From: Protonemura montana
Taxonomy: Eukaryota > Arthropoda > Insecta > Plecoptera > Nemouridae
Length of the DNA: 64,000 bases
Reading direction: 5' to 3'
NCBI GenBank assembly: GCA_947568835.1
Contig: OX387604.1
Coordinates: 15,839,076-15,903,075 of the forward strand
Of this stretch, positions 47,627-60,251 are shown piece by piece. The position numbers and the translations under genes were made by a program. The notes beneath the pieces are model-generated. The model did no database searches. It was not told the origin of the DNA and saw nothing but the letters and a program-made list of their open reading frames with translations. How positions within the stretch are numbered: position 1 is the first letter of the stretch; every line of letters starts with the position of its first letter.

Positions 47627-50600
47627 CTCCACCTGGACATGAACATGGCTCCTCCACCAGGTAACAACCACTGAAAACCACAGGGAAAAACGGTCACAAG
47701 ATGTTTCGTGGGAGATCACAGCGTGAAATTTGTAGGCGGTGTGGTTGGGGGGGGGGGGGGGGGGTATAACCGTTGTTTTAGATACATTTTTTAGATTTTT
47801 TCATTATTGGGATCAGGGAGAGCTAGTGATAGGCAAGCATCAAGAAAAATATAACCTGAAAAGCATTTAAAAAGCTTTCGAAATTAGTACGAGACCAGTG
47901 ACAGGATATCGTCTCCGTGAAAAACATCCTTCGTAAAGAGTTGTCTTAATCAGTGTATCGACATTATCCTTAGTATAGGTAGGTCGGTAGCATTTAAGCA
48001 CACATTATTTTCTCCTTGTCTAATATCGAGGTGTTTGCGACCTGAAGCTGCCAAAACTCCGTGATAATATTCTAATGAACGATAATGATGTAGCGGAGAA
48101 GCTTCTGAAGGTGAAAGATCAAAGTAGTTAACGGAGAGAAGACGATCAGGCAAACTCCGGGTGGACGGGACTGGTTTTTTGGGACGCTTCATGCTATGCA
48201 TATGTAATTACTATCATCTCAAATAATACGGGTGATCTATTTATTAAGACTACTAAAATTTGGAACATCCGTACCAGGAATTTTTGTTATCGGGATGAGA
48301 ACGATCCTTTGTGTGTGAGTGTGTGCGTGTACATGCACTGTTCACGTATGAGTTCAAGAAATCGTTTGAAGAACAGGTTACAAGTATGTTTACGTGGCCA
48401 CCCATTGTGTGATGGGGTAAATATATTGGAACGTATCTTCAAAATACGTAGAGCTTTGATCAATGTGTACGATAATCGGAGAGGGTATAATTTATCATCT
48501 GTTAGCTAGAGCATAAGCGCGACTTTCTTACTCTAGTGTTATGAGCATAAATTCATAAATTGTGTTAAGTTGGAGGTACATAGAACGTGATCGAATCAAT
48601 GTCAGCAGAATTGAGCTATTATCGATGATGACCAATTTATCAAAAAATGCACTACCTTTAAAAAAATACGAAGTATGGAAAGGCAGAAATTCAAAAAGAT
48701 TTTCGAAAATTGTGATGTATCTTGCAATTTTGGGCGAACCTTGAGCAAATTTTCCATTACACACTTAAAAAAAATCGAATGACAAAGATTTAGTCAAAAA
48801 ACTGTAGAAAGACTTTATTTTTGTAGTATCTCTTGTGCTAGAAAGATACTAGAAGAGATACAAGAGAAGTTCTTGCCAAATTTTCCATTTTCATTTCCTT
48901 CCTCCATTTATCCATTAGCTTTAACAGCACCAATTGCCCTAACACAACAAATCAGCCTTGGATCAATCTTCCTTGACCTTTGCTACCTTCATTTTGACCG
49001 AATCTTAATCCTTCATCGATAGCAACGAATGATTGATTAATCTACCATATGAATCGTATTTTAATTGATTACTCGAAACTTTAATTGATCGCCAGCCTGG
49101 GGCATGTAACATTGTCTGTAATCTTGATCCAGCGTGGCTTCAGTATGCATCCCTACCCCACAATCTCTCAGCCACTGTTTCGGTACCTGAATTTCATTCA
49201 AGATGTTTTAGAGACATGTGAAAATAATGCACATTGATTGTATTGAAATTGTTGGACATGTTTTACCACAGAAATATTTCCAAAATTTTGCAAAATGTTC
49301 ACAATGTGAACTTTATTTATTTACTAACAGAATGTTGTTTACTGTTAGTTCACAGCCAGTACTTTAAAAGTACTCGTGGTTACTTAAAAGGGCATAAATA
49401 CATAAAAAATACGTATTTATTATTTTCCGCTGGGGGTTTAAATACCATGCCAACTGAATGAAAGACCAACTCGTGAGCGAATTGTTAAAATAAAAAAATA
49501 TGTATGAAATAATTTTTAAAATAAATCAAAATAAATCAAACCAAAGATCCTTTACAAAAAAATCAAATAACTCTTGAATATAAAAATAAAATAGGACGTA
49601 ATGGGACTGGTCGAGCACCTGGTAATGATACGCATCAGATTTGATCTTATGTGGTGAAGCCCTGCCCGTTATGCCGGGGTGGAATTGTATGTGCAGCCAC
49701 AAGGTAGGCACGCCACCTGTTTCACCTGTCAGTGATCACTACTAGTGCCACGCACAAATAGAAATCATCAATCACTCCTCCACACCTCACCACATCTACT
49801 AAACCAAGACTTAAAGTAACTCCCATGCCAACTTCATTCAACTCGTAACTACTGAAGCTACCACGGCTAGACCATTCAGGTCACTTAGAGCGATTTCAAA
49901 CTTGCTTCAGTCTTATGTCGGTTTTAAGTTTGAAAAAGGAAAGTGAGTTATGATTTTGAATGAGGATTTCCATTTAGGCTCGTAGAAAATTAACATGGCC
50001 CATTGGACAAGATTTTCTGGCAAGAATGACAGTGAACTGCGAAGTATATGGATATTTTATCAATCAAATTTTAGTCAAATTAGACGCGTTATGTTAACTT
50101 AAAAGACATGAGAGGACCAGATAGGAGACATATCTATCATTTTACATTTAGAATTAATTGTATTTGTGTTGAAAGTGCGTATTATTCTGTTTAGTTTGAA
50201 AAAGTTTGTGTTCGCATGTTCCAAGTAACCAGGTATTTTTTTGGCTGGAAACTAAATTATTGTTTAACAAAATGATTTTAAAATTGTCAATTAAAATATC
50301 AGATGAGTTCTTATGTTCTTATGAGTTCTTTTCTGATTCTTATTCACCTAGTACAATAAAAAAAAAGTATGATTATGAATTGAGGATATTTTAAGCTTAT
50401 AATAAAATGTATAACACAGCAACAATTGACAACTGAATGCAGTCTTTTAGCCTCAACAGATGCTCGACTCCTAACTCAGAGTTAAAGTATTACATAAATT
50501 GAATCTCTTTGTTTCCTCCCCTCCACCATGGCATGCCGGGTGTGTGTATAAAATACTATTACTTACTTTAATATTAATAAGCTGCCGAACAATTGAAAGG

Positions 50601-51955
50601 AAAAGTGACAGTAGATTTTAGAAAATTATTATTTGCTATTCGTTAGATGAAAGTTTGCTTAACGTATAAGGATCAATGAGTCAGAAAGATTATTTTTTCT
50701 GAAATTTTATTGATAACCGTTCAAGCCACCACAAAGTCACGATAAATCTGCTTTTGAAAACTAGAAAAATTTTGATGTGTATATCAAACCAACGCGCGCA
50801 ACAATTTACAGTTTAATGAAAGAAAATTAGTACTTTTATTAAAATTTAATAAAATAAATAGGTGCAGATCGCTATTTAATCATTTATAGCGAATTCTGAT
50901 CAAAAAACGAAGAAAAAATATAAGAAAATGTAAACCACAGATATTTTTTATTCATGTTTCGCTATTTGAATGAAGTAAGGACCTACATACGTGCATCTGA
51001 ATTATTTAGCACATATGTCACGTAAATCTTCTTGTTCTAATCAGAAGTATGCACGTAATCATTCATAAGTGTAAGAAATAGCTACCACCACGAACCAACC
51101 GAGGTGTGAGCTAATGCATGGATAGTGTTTCCGTGTGAAAGTGTTCAGATTTCATCTGATAATCTCATTTGCAAATAAGATGATAGTGATCTGGCAATAC
51201 GAATGTCAAAAGATATCCAGCTAGCCAAATGCTTCCATGCCTTCATAAAACTTGTAATGCCAGCTCTCTTCTGAATTCTAGCAGTGAGCGCTAACTCAAC
51301 AATGCGTTACTTGGATATAATGCAAATCACCTGAACATATATATTATAACCGTGATCTACATTTCATTTCACATCCAAGATAATATGAAAATGCCAACCA
51401 AGAGTTACCGACATTATACAATTACTTTAATGACACCTTACATTATAATTAGTGGGCCTTTTATAAAACTAGTTTTTTTTACCGACAGTCGTTCCATTCA
51501 GTCTACCTGTGGACCATATGTATCAAAGTACAGTTGAAAAGCAAAACCTGTTGGATGTTGCTGCACCAGGTTAATACTTGGTAGACTGAGTTTCTATCAT
51601 TTTTTAAGAAAATCTCTTTTACAGAGTTTTTAATATTAGTTGTTTCTAAAATATTTATAAATTAGTGTGATTTAGTACGTTTGTACGAAATAGCAAATAT
51701 GACTTCAATTCTAAATTAAGTTCCAAGACATGATTTTCTACACGTATCGTCAATACAAGATAAGCATGATCTTAAATGTAAATGCAGTTTTGACAAATTT
51801 CTACTGCTCATTTTTGGAGCGTATTTAAAATATGTCACACAATATTTTTGGAAAATCAAATATGGTGAGTAGATGGTGAGTAGTTTTTTTTATTTCAGGG
51901 CAACGTTTGGTTTCAAATGTTGCTAATTGGCCGAGAGTCTATTAGGGTGTCAACA
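47627..51955. other. Non-coding stretch with G-run
   Basis: G18 at 47747-47764. The rest is AT-rich with short, domain-less open frames. No RNA gene or repeat family was recognised. Confidence 0.5.
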
Positions 51956-52393
51956 TGACAAAAACTATTTGAACTGGGTTTTAAATGCTTTAAGATCCAC
52001 AACTAAATTTCCCAACGTTTCGTAATGTTTACCTGTTACTTTATCAAGAGTAAATGGTTTTTCCACACAAATAATTGGTTAGTTAGTAAAAAAAAATGCC
52101 AATTTGTTCGGGGTTATATTTCCGAAATTACAAAATATTTTAGTGTTTGAATTATTGGCCCTGAACATTTTATTTATATGCATTTAGATTGTCTGAACTA
52201 GGGAAAATCTATAACTTCTGTGATTCTTTTGTTATCGGAAAATTGTCCGGACTGCTTTTACTCTTGATAAAGTTACAGGCATAAGTTACGAAACGGTGAA
52301 AATTTTTGTTGTTATTCACTTAGCTTTCAAAACCCACTTGAAATAGTTTTTGTCAAATCTAGTGCTAAGGTTAGATAAAGTAGACATGCGTCT
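51956..52393. mobile_element. Foldback element of about 400-440 bp with a hammerhead-like motif in both arms
   Basis: TGACAAAAACTATTTGAACT at 51956 is repeated as its reverse complement ending at 52355. The inverted similarity continues inward through GGGTTTTAAATGCTTTAAG, CAACGTTTCGTAATGTTTAC and CTTTATCAAGAGTAAA (to 52054), against TTTACTCTTGATAAAGTTAC (from 52257). The right side extends past the inverted part through CTAGTGCTAAGGTTAGATAA to a small hairpin AGAC-ATGC-GTCT (52382-52393). In each arm, read toward the tip, the order is CTTGATAAAGTAAC or CTTGATAAAGTTAC, short loop, (G)TTACGAAACG, like the stem II and GAAAC part of a hammerhead. A deleted relative lies at 60149. No protein is encoded. 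Confidence 0.7.
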
Positions 52394-53290
52394 AAAAAAT
52401 ATCAGGGTGTCTAAATATTGGAATTAACTGCAGAAAGACATTAGTGACCAATTTTAATGTTGTAAAGCATCTTTAACATGAAAAAAATTTCACAAAACTA
52501 CCCTTACCTATGAAAGCAAAAATTAGAAAACCAAAAACAATGCAATGCTTCCAACAAAAATCTATATAATGTTCATTGTTTATATTCAACTGGTTTGGAA
52601 ATATATTTCATTGAAGACATTTCACTTAAGCCCACGTAGTGTACGTTAAAGGAGGTGTAATGAAAGTGTTTTTGTGATCTTCTCGTGGGCACGACCAAGT
52701 CTTCTGGTCTCAGAATGGAATATCCGAATAGAGAACAATACAATGGACTATATCAAAACTTTCCCGGGGTCAGTTTACCGTTTTATTTATTCAGAAGTAT
52801 AGTTTTCCTGCATTTGTTTGTTTGTATTTGTTTGTGCTTTTGTTTGTATTATATAGGTATACATCGGAGAAAGGCAAGGACTTAAAAAAATATACTATTT
52901 ACTAAAAACGCACTAACATTCTTTACTTGGTTTGGGAAAATGGAAAAATGAACTAGATGGAAATTCGATTAGGCTAATAACAGATGAGCATTTGCGAAAA
53001 GTTTTAGTTAAGAAAATTTGAATAATACTTATAATCCAACTGACAACAAACAAAATACTATACAATAAAAATATTAATTCAGATTTTGAACTTAGCTGAG
53101 AAGTCCGAGCTGCAAGCAAAGATATTTATATAATGTAAATACCAGCGTTTGTGGTTGTGTTTGGTGTGTAATAATTTCAATAATCTAATTTTAACATGTG
53201 TATTGCCCCAGTATCTATTCAGTCGTTGTCAATTGAAAGTAAACCAATAGTTGGTGCTGTTGTTCTGAATCCTTTATTGAAAAAAAAAAC
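52394..53290. other. Non-coding stretch with (TTTG)n
   Basis: AT-rich. A TTTG-rich simple repeat lies at about 52811-52850. No gene is supported. Confidence 0.5.
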
Positions 53291-53635
53291 ACTCTTAGGT
53301 ATGCAGTGTTTTTATTTATTTTTTATTTATTTATTTATTTTTTTGGCATTTCCACTAGGGAGCTTAAACCAGCAAGCGGATGACGGAAAGGAAGCTAAAC
53401 TGGAAAAATGTGCAACCGAACCGTGATACAAACCCGGGACTTCCCAATTTCCGGTCGGGTGCTCTCGGGTGATAGACCATTCTGTCCTGTGGCCATTGAT
53501 GAACTCGTCTATACGAGTCACCTCGGCTTCTTCCCCCTTGAGGGGATCCCTTATCCCACCCCCCTGCGAAAGCTGGAATATGTGTGTCCGGATAGCTCAG
53601 TTGGTAGAGCACCCGACTGGCAACTCTTAGGTATG
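53291..53635 (-). mobile_element. tRNA-type SINE with 13-bp target duplication and inverted 5' end
   Basis: ACTCTTAGGTATG occurs at 53291-53303 and again, identically, at 53623-53635, bounding an insertion of 319 bp. On the minus strand the insertion ends in an (AAATA)n tail (53309-53342). It contains a tRNA-like B-box side, GGGAAGTCCCGGGTTTGTAT, preceded by GAGAGCACCCGACCGG. At the other edge, on the plus strand, lies the start of a tRNA: TCCGGATAGCTCAGTTGGTA followed by GAGCACCCGACTGGCA (53588-53622), in the opposite orientation to the rest. This is the layout left by 5' inversion (twin priming) during LINE-driven insertion, here on a SINE. It might alternatively be a composite element with two heads. 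Confidence 0.8.
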
Positions 53636-56600
53636 TTCAATAAGCTCTTATAATTGAAACTTAACTCAGCTAAAATTTCATAATTTTGGAAACTTCATTA
53701 TTTGAGTATTGATCAGCAACACCAAGTACAGGATAATCAAGCATAATTGGGTATTTCAAGTGTAAGCAATTTTATTTTTCGAAGTGAGGGTGTGTTAACT
53801 ATAAAATAAGTGTGATATCTTTCGATGTAAATACTCATTTTTAGTTCACTCATTGCCTTTATCGATAAACCCACGAGTTTTTTTGTTAACTAGTAATTTC
53901 TTCTCTGAAAGTTGATATTGGCTAAAAGTTCTTGGAACTCTTATTTATAACTCTCAGGTAGACTTGATTTTGACAAGACTTCGTATATTCTTTAAACTCT
54001 AAAAAGTATGTGATTAGAGGCACATGGCATGACAGTTGTGTTAGCCTTACCTTGCCACAACCTGGTGGACTCTGACTACATATTGCCAACTTTAGAATGC
54101 AAAATAAAGCCAGTCTTCACCGGGGAGTTTGAAAATTAACCAGAAAATTATGATCGAACAATGCATCTCGCACTTAAATTCTTTGTGAATTTATCAGTTT
54201 ATTTACGTGAAATTAATTCTTTTGAAAAATAAGAACTAAACTAAAACAAAACTACAAAAACAAAAAACAACAAAACTAAAAACTACACAACTAAAACACA
54301 CTTTCCACTTCCACTTTCTACTTCCACTTTCCACTTTAAACAAACTTTACACAAAACTAAAAGTCCTAATGACTTCTGCTAAATACCTACCGTACACTAG
54401 CGGATTCTAGCAATGGCTGCCAAAAAGCAGTTTGCAAGCTTGGTTTCCTGCCAAAACCTTATAAAAGTTAAAAGTAATCCAAAATATATTCATTTGAAAT
54501 TTGGTTGGTTAACATTTATTGTTTTTCATTAAATATTTTGTTTTACTGAAATTATTAACTGTTTCAACCAAAGAAAAATATTATTTTGTTGCTTTTAAAT
54601 CGGATAGTTAACAGTAGCATCATGGTATCATGTTTTCTAGGTTGGTACAAGCACCCCAGAAAGTGGCAAACTCAAATTAATCCTAGTATAAGTTATTTTA
54701 GTATTATAATAGCTAACCTGAAATTGCATCTCCTCATAGAAAGTGCCGGCGGGAGGATTTAACGCCGTTCAGCTAGTATATTTATCGGGACTGCTAGTGA
54801 ATTGAAGTTAGTGGTTAGCTAGTCACGATTATTTGCCTAATAAAATAATATAAACTCGATATCAATGTATTGTATATTTATAACAACCGAGTTGGACCCG
54901 TCACAATTACTAATGTAGTAGGGCAACGAAGTTACACAATGAGAGAAATGTCTAACTGACATAATGCACCAGCATCAGCTCCACTACTAACAACAATCTA
55001 TCCAACTATATAATAAAGGGAATTAGTATATAATTAGAATTTGAATAAATAGTGTTGAATCAGTGGTGCAGCCATAACCTAAGCGTACATACCTGTCTAA
55101 CGTACAATGTCTGCGTAGTTTTGTTTGTTAGTAAGTAGCAAAGTTGGAAGTTGACAAGGGCAAGATAGAATTGCATGACTGAAATCACGAAATCACCTAA
55201 CCACTTAGATCTCAAGCGACGGTTTGACAATATTTCCGACAGGGTATTGTTACCAAACGAATGGAGAGACTCGGACCTTGATCTGACAGCTTGATGACTG
55301 TAATGGATCAGATTTAAACGACTAGATTGGATATGGCTGTGCTCTGGTTTACTAAATAAATAGTAAGTTTTCACAGGATTCAATGTCGCTTTTCTGAAAC
55401 CGTATTCATAACTATGTGTCAATGTTTTGATTGGCACTTTCATGAGCTCAAATTTTCCACGATTAGGTTCAATTGCATTCCCTAATCAAGCGCGCCCGAA
55501 ACGAATTCAACCTTTCTTGTACATTGCCTTTACAGTGGAATCACGTTTACTTTATCAATTAATATCTGGATCAGTTAAAGAATGATCTGGCTCAGATAAG
55601 AGCAAAAAATTGAGAACTAAATGAGAGCAAACTTTAACCAAACAATTAAATTAATTCAGCGTTATAATAAGCAGCTATTAGCACCTACACATGGTTATGT
55701 AAAATATATATATTAAACTAAGATTAAGCTGTGCCCAAATTTGATCACTTTATTTCAATACAAATTTTTTGTTGGTCCCATCTCACGTAAGACTGAGCCA
55801 TCATGGCAATTACTAGTACCTGAACATCGCGAAATCGTCCAGTAGGTAAACATTTCACGGCAGGGGCCCACGATGACCAGGACTGATTTGCAATTAATTC
55901 GGACAATACTTCCAATATCCGAAACATCGGAGCCAAGGACGAATAGTTACCTATATTGAGAGGAACTGTAAAAAACCATTCGCGAGTCATGCGATGACCA
56001 TCGTCGTAGTAACCGTCGTCTTCGCGTATCGTCGTCGTCGTCGTCGTCCTCGTCTTTTCTCTGTCAGATGTAGTCACGGATGACCGATTCTACCATCAAC
56101 GTGTCGAATGGCTTCGAGCAGAGAAACGAATTGACAAGAATGCATTTTATATAAACCCATTTCGGATAGAACCTTGAGCCGTGAGTCGAACGCTCGCATG
56201 ACATTAAACAAGATTGCGAGCTCTGCTTGAGGCCATTCGATATCCAGAGTCTTCGAGGACTGCTCTATGGCGTGAAAGAGAGGAGCACACGACGGTTTCA
56301 CGCAACATACAGCCCAGTGTAACTATGAAAATTGCATATTCTTATCAGCTGGTCGATCTGTATTGCCATCAATTGGTAGAGCGGCTCACCTAATCTAACC
56401 TTCCTTGCAGGCGAATTGTCCGCCGCACGACCTTCCCTTAAGCTATCTGATCATTCTTTTTACATCCTTTATATATTGGTACTTCTGTCTTGCTTCTGCG
56501 TTGCTTTATATAAAGCACAGTGCCCCGTTTTATTTTACAATTCGCATATCGGTAGATGGATGCATTACTGGAGCTGTTTAGTAGTGCACTTTACATCAAT

Positions 56601-57167
56601 CTGCATTTAAGTGCAGTAGGGAATGCAGCTTGGTGAAGGATGCACTACGCTCCGCGATACATAAAAAATTAATCTCCTAGTCTTCGAGATTCCTGCAGCC
56701 ATTTATAACGTAACAACAGACGAGCGTGCTTACTTGTTAGTTTCTCGGTATATACTTACGTCATGTTTTCAGTTTTACTGACAGCGTTCAAAGCATAGGT
56801 TCAACATAGGGTAGTTATATGCTTTTGGTGAAATATCTGGCCATTTTTGAGGCAAAATACACGAGCGTTTCAGGCCTCGCAATCTTACAAGCGGGTCTTG
56901 TAGTTCGGTCTTCGAGAATTACTGCACAATTTATTAAACAACGACGGGTTGTTCGGGCGGGGGAGGGGGGGAGGAGGAGAGTACCAAGTACCAAGTACCT
57001 CCTTGAATTCAACACTGCTTTTGAGTCCTCTTCTACCCATACCTTAAACATTTTTTTGTGTGAAAAAAAATGCTGAAATGTAATAAGTTGAAAATTTATG
57101 AAAATACAATTGCCAAAGTGTCTATTTATTTTTTGTTTGGACTGTCGAAATGAGTTACAGTGGTGGT

Positions 57168-57168
<1 letters not shown>
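53636..57168. other. Non-coding stretch with low-complexity repeats
   Basis: A-rich low complexity lies at 54232-54360 (ACTAAAACAAAACTA type and CCACTTT units). (GTC)n lies at about 56030-56048. Open frames here have no recognised domain. Confidence 0.5.
54232..54360. repeat. Low-complexity A-rich and CCACTT-rich tract
   Basis: AACAAAACTA-type repeats are followed by several CCACTTTC/CCACTTCC units, then AAACAAACTTT-type sequence. It is strand-asymmetric (very few G). Confidence 0.8.

Positions 57169-57215
<47 letters not shown>
57169..57215. repeat. Homopolymer G47
   Basis: An uninterrupted run of 47 G preceded by GGTGGTC. It produces artefactual poly-Gly and poly-Pro open frames on the two strands. 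It could form G-quadruplexes. True length is uncertain, since such runs are hard to sequence. Confidence 0.85.
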
Positions 57216-57216
<1 letters not shown>

Positions 57217-60071
57217 AGTATGCAAACGAATCTCATACGCCACAATTGACCGTTTTCTAAAAACAGCGCCCGCCCAATTAAATACCTGTAGCAAACCGCT
57301 GAGTCAAACGAATAAACATGGTTAAATAAAGTATTAAATCGAATCATTTTTGTGGTTCCTTGATCAAATAAAATATTTCACTTAAAAATTAGTGGTCCTT
57401 CCCCCGGCGTGGTTTGTTTTATTTCTTCAAAAGCTCAAAATATTTGTAAAAATACTTCTTACTGTTTACATCTAGGCGCTTGTTCACGAGTCTCATTTTT
57501 CTTAACGTAACTTATTGGTTTACGATATGTTCGTAGTGTTACACCTTGGAATTAGAACTCGTTCACATCAAATTTGAAAATATACGTCAAAATCTTTGAC
57601 TCCAAACTCTATTCTCATCAACGAAATGTTGGTTCGGGTATGATTTGTAGTTATCGTCAAAACTGGCTGTGCAATGATTAACAATTTGAGATTTCTGTTC
57701 ACAGTCCCCTTGCAATTAACCCTAGCCTAGAATCCCCCCCCCCCTCCCTCCTCTTCCACCAAACAACTAGCACTTATATCAAAATCAACCACTATTACCT
57801 GTTAATAGTCCTTCAATAGACTGATGGCCGGACGTGCTGTTTCCATAACAAATTTCTTCCTGTTGTGACCCTGACAATCATGCTGTGTCCATAGGAATAA
57901 TCTAGTTGTCGCAATACCACTCTTCCTACAGAAGGATGCTGTGGCCATTTACTTCAAGCAACTAGAAGATGCCAATTACCAACATATACCCTTGCGGCCA
58001 AATGTAAAACGAGCAAGCTGTCGAAACGTCTCTCGTATTAAATCCATTCCAAACATCAGCCGATAAAAATTCCAAGAGAAGGGCGCCTCTAAAACATATT
58101 AAATGAAACAAGAGGAAATACAGGAACGAAATACTAAATACGCGAGATCGAAAGGCCCAGGGCCAGAAGGCAATTTCTTGCAACTTTACCGATGTTGGTC
58201 TCCACATGGGCACTTCCCCAGGCGGTTACAGGGAGTAATATTGTTACCACTTACCGTTGTGTTGATATCAGCATTCGATGTTGTTCATTATTATCGAAAG
58301 GGTAATTATAAATCTAGCAATGGTAGGTGCAAGAGGTGGAGGTGGCCACCCATGGCGTTAGCGTATAGTATGAGCATTCCATGCTAGTGCTTTCTGAACT
58401 CCAAGGTTTTGCCGCCAATTGTTATGGGGCATCGCAATTCGCAATATCACAGCGTGACAGCTCTAACCTGCCCTGTAAAACTGTTCAGACTAGAATACTA
58501 GAAGATACTATTGTATATTATTAGTTTGCTTGCTGATCTGCATTCTGCCGTCCGTGCGAACTGCAGATACGTAACTCATGGGGGAAATCAATCGTGCATT
58601 GCAACTTTATCGACGTACCAACGTATTCACGTATCACTGCGTCATACTTCAATTTTCTGTCTTTTGCGATCGGTCATTCGATGGACAGGAAGGAATTAAT
58701 TTGATCGATTTCTTAGGTTTGAATAGAGCATGAATTGACATTAAGCAGCGTGAACCCAATAGGATCCTTTTAAATAACTACTTTGTCTGTACAACACGTC
58801 CCTACCGAACTTCTATCGTTGAGTTTTCTGTGCTGTAACCCGGAGGTTTTCGAATTTTCTACGTTTACCAAAAAAATAACCGTCCGTGACGTGAAAAAAG
58901 GAAGACGCGGGACAGCGTAGCAAAGACACCGGGGCCATCCTGGAGTCTTCCAGGAGCCTTTCTCTAGAACCTGCATGGAGTTTTAAAGGTCCTTGAGAAT
59001 TGCGAGATCCTTGAGATCCTTGAGAACTCAGATCGAATGACAACTGGAACAAGACCAGACCATCGAGTAGCGCCAGCTGACCGACAAGCTGACGACGGAA
59101 ATGATATTCCATACCGCCTTCCACACAAGACTAAGCCAGATGACCAGCTCCAAAAACAATCTTGATGAATCTCGGTTAGACTTTTGACCTTCAATTTTGA
59201 ATTACTTTTCTATCAAAAGTCACTCCATATCGAAAGTAAACTTTATTCGATTTTGTGCCATTAGTATATTGTATAGTAACTAGTTACGTTATTCTTTCAC
59301 AAGCACTACTGTTCAAATAGTTTTAAATGTTAATTTCTGATATCGTATTTTATTATTTTCATGGCTCGCTCTTGATGCATTGTACTTGATGGTGAATGAA
59401 ATCTCGTAGATCTATCTCGGCAAGAACGGGTTCAGATATTAAATTATTAATAATATAAGTAGCTAGCCACGAATATTATTATGGAACGGATTATATATTT
59501 ATAATAGTGCTAGTAGCGAGGAATATGTCAGAGCTTGCGGCCATATTTATTATGCAATCCCTTTTGTAGCTCTTGTTCTATGCGCCTGATATCAGTTTGG
59601 CTTGTCCGCTAAGGTACTAAGGTGTGGGAGGAAGGTGGAAGGGGTAGGGACTTGGAATGGTGTGCGGGGTTAACTGGGTCAAAACGTACTCTCAAGTCTA
59701 GCTCTCTCATCTCGAGCGATGCCTTGCTAGAGAGACAAGTCATACCAGATTACATACGTTAGATTGTTATGATAAATCTACTTCATGCTTAAGCAGTGCA
59801 GGTAAAGATATTGCTTTCTCAATTTAAGAGTAGGTTTTTTTGTAAAGTTGTGTTACGTTGGTTATGATATATATGCTAAAAAACTAATTGATGAACCAGA
59901 GAGCAAGTCGAAAGATCGAAGTCGGCACTTCCACCAAAACGAAATGTCGACTGGTCGTAGTAATGTTACGTAGTTGTCCCTGCTGCTTTTTCTGTTTCAA
60001 AACCCTGATAAACAGAGGCGTGCGCAGGGTGCTCTATTACGTAGAGCTAACAAATCATCAGCGGGAGGGGT
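57216..60071. other. Non-coding stretch, GC-variable
   Basis: C11 lies at 57734-57744. A moderately GC-rich patch at about 58850-59160 contains GAGATCCTTGAGATCCTTGA-type tandem steps (58990-59030). Open frames have no recognised domain. Confidence 0.5.
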
Positions 60072-60090
60072 GGGGGGGGGGGGGGGGGGG
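60072..60090. repeat. Homopolymer G19
   Basis: G19 preceded by GGGAGGGGT. One of several long G/C runs in this otherwise AT-rich window (see also 16376, 21855, 27546, 47747, 57169, 57734). Confidence 0.85.
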
Positions 60091-60148
60091 ACTGGTGTAA
60101 GATGATTGAGTATACCAACGAAAAATTAGATGAAAAAACAACATGTTT

Positions 60149-60251
60149 TGACAAAAACTATTTGAACTGAGTTTTGAATGCTAAGTGAAGAACAATTAAA
60201 ATAGTTATTGTCAACACTAGTGCTAAGGTTAGATAAAGAAGACACGAGTCT
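60149..60251. mobile_element. Internally deleted copy of the 51.9-kb foldback family
   Basis: TGACAAAAACTATTTGAACT, GAGTTTTGAATGCTAAGTGA matches the left tip of the element at 51956. The sequence then goes directly to AAAATAGTTATTGTCAACAC and TAGTGCTAAGGTTAGATAAAG, matching its right end from about 52341. It ends in the same small hairpin with a different loop, AGAC-ACGA-GTCT (60240-60251). About 300 bp of the interior, including the hammerhead-like motifs, are missing. Confidence 0.7.

Noticed and set aside
47407-47697. 96-codon minus-strand frame with an internal peptide repeat
   Set aside because: The repeat merely reflects the 152-bp DNA duplication. No domain and no coding bias.
53196-53653. 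Four open frames of 64-82 codons
   Set aside because: They fall within or across the tRNA-type SINE insertion and its target duplications.
56815-57347. Poly-Pro and poly-Gly proteins across the G47 run
   Set aside because: Homopolymer artefacts. The flanking residues show no domain.
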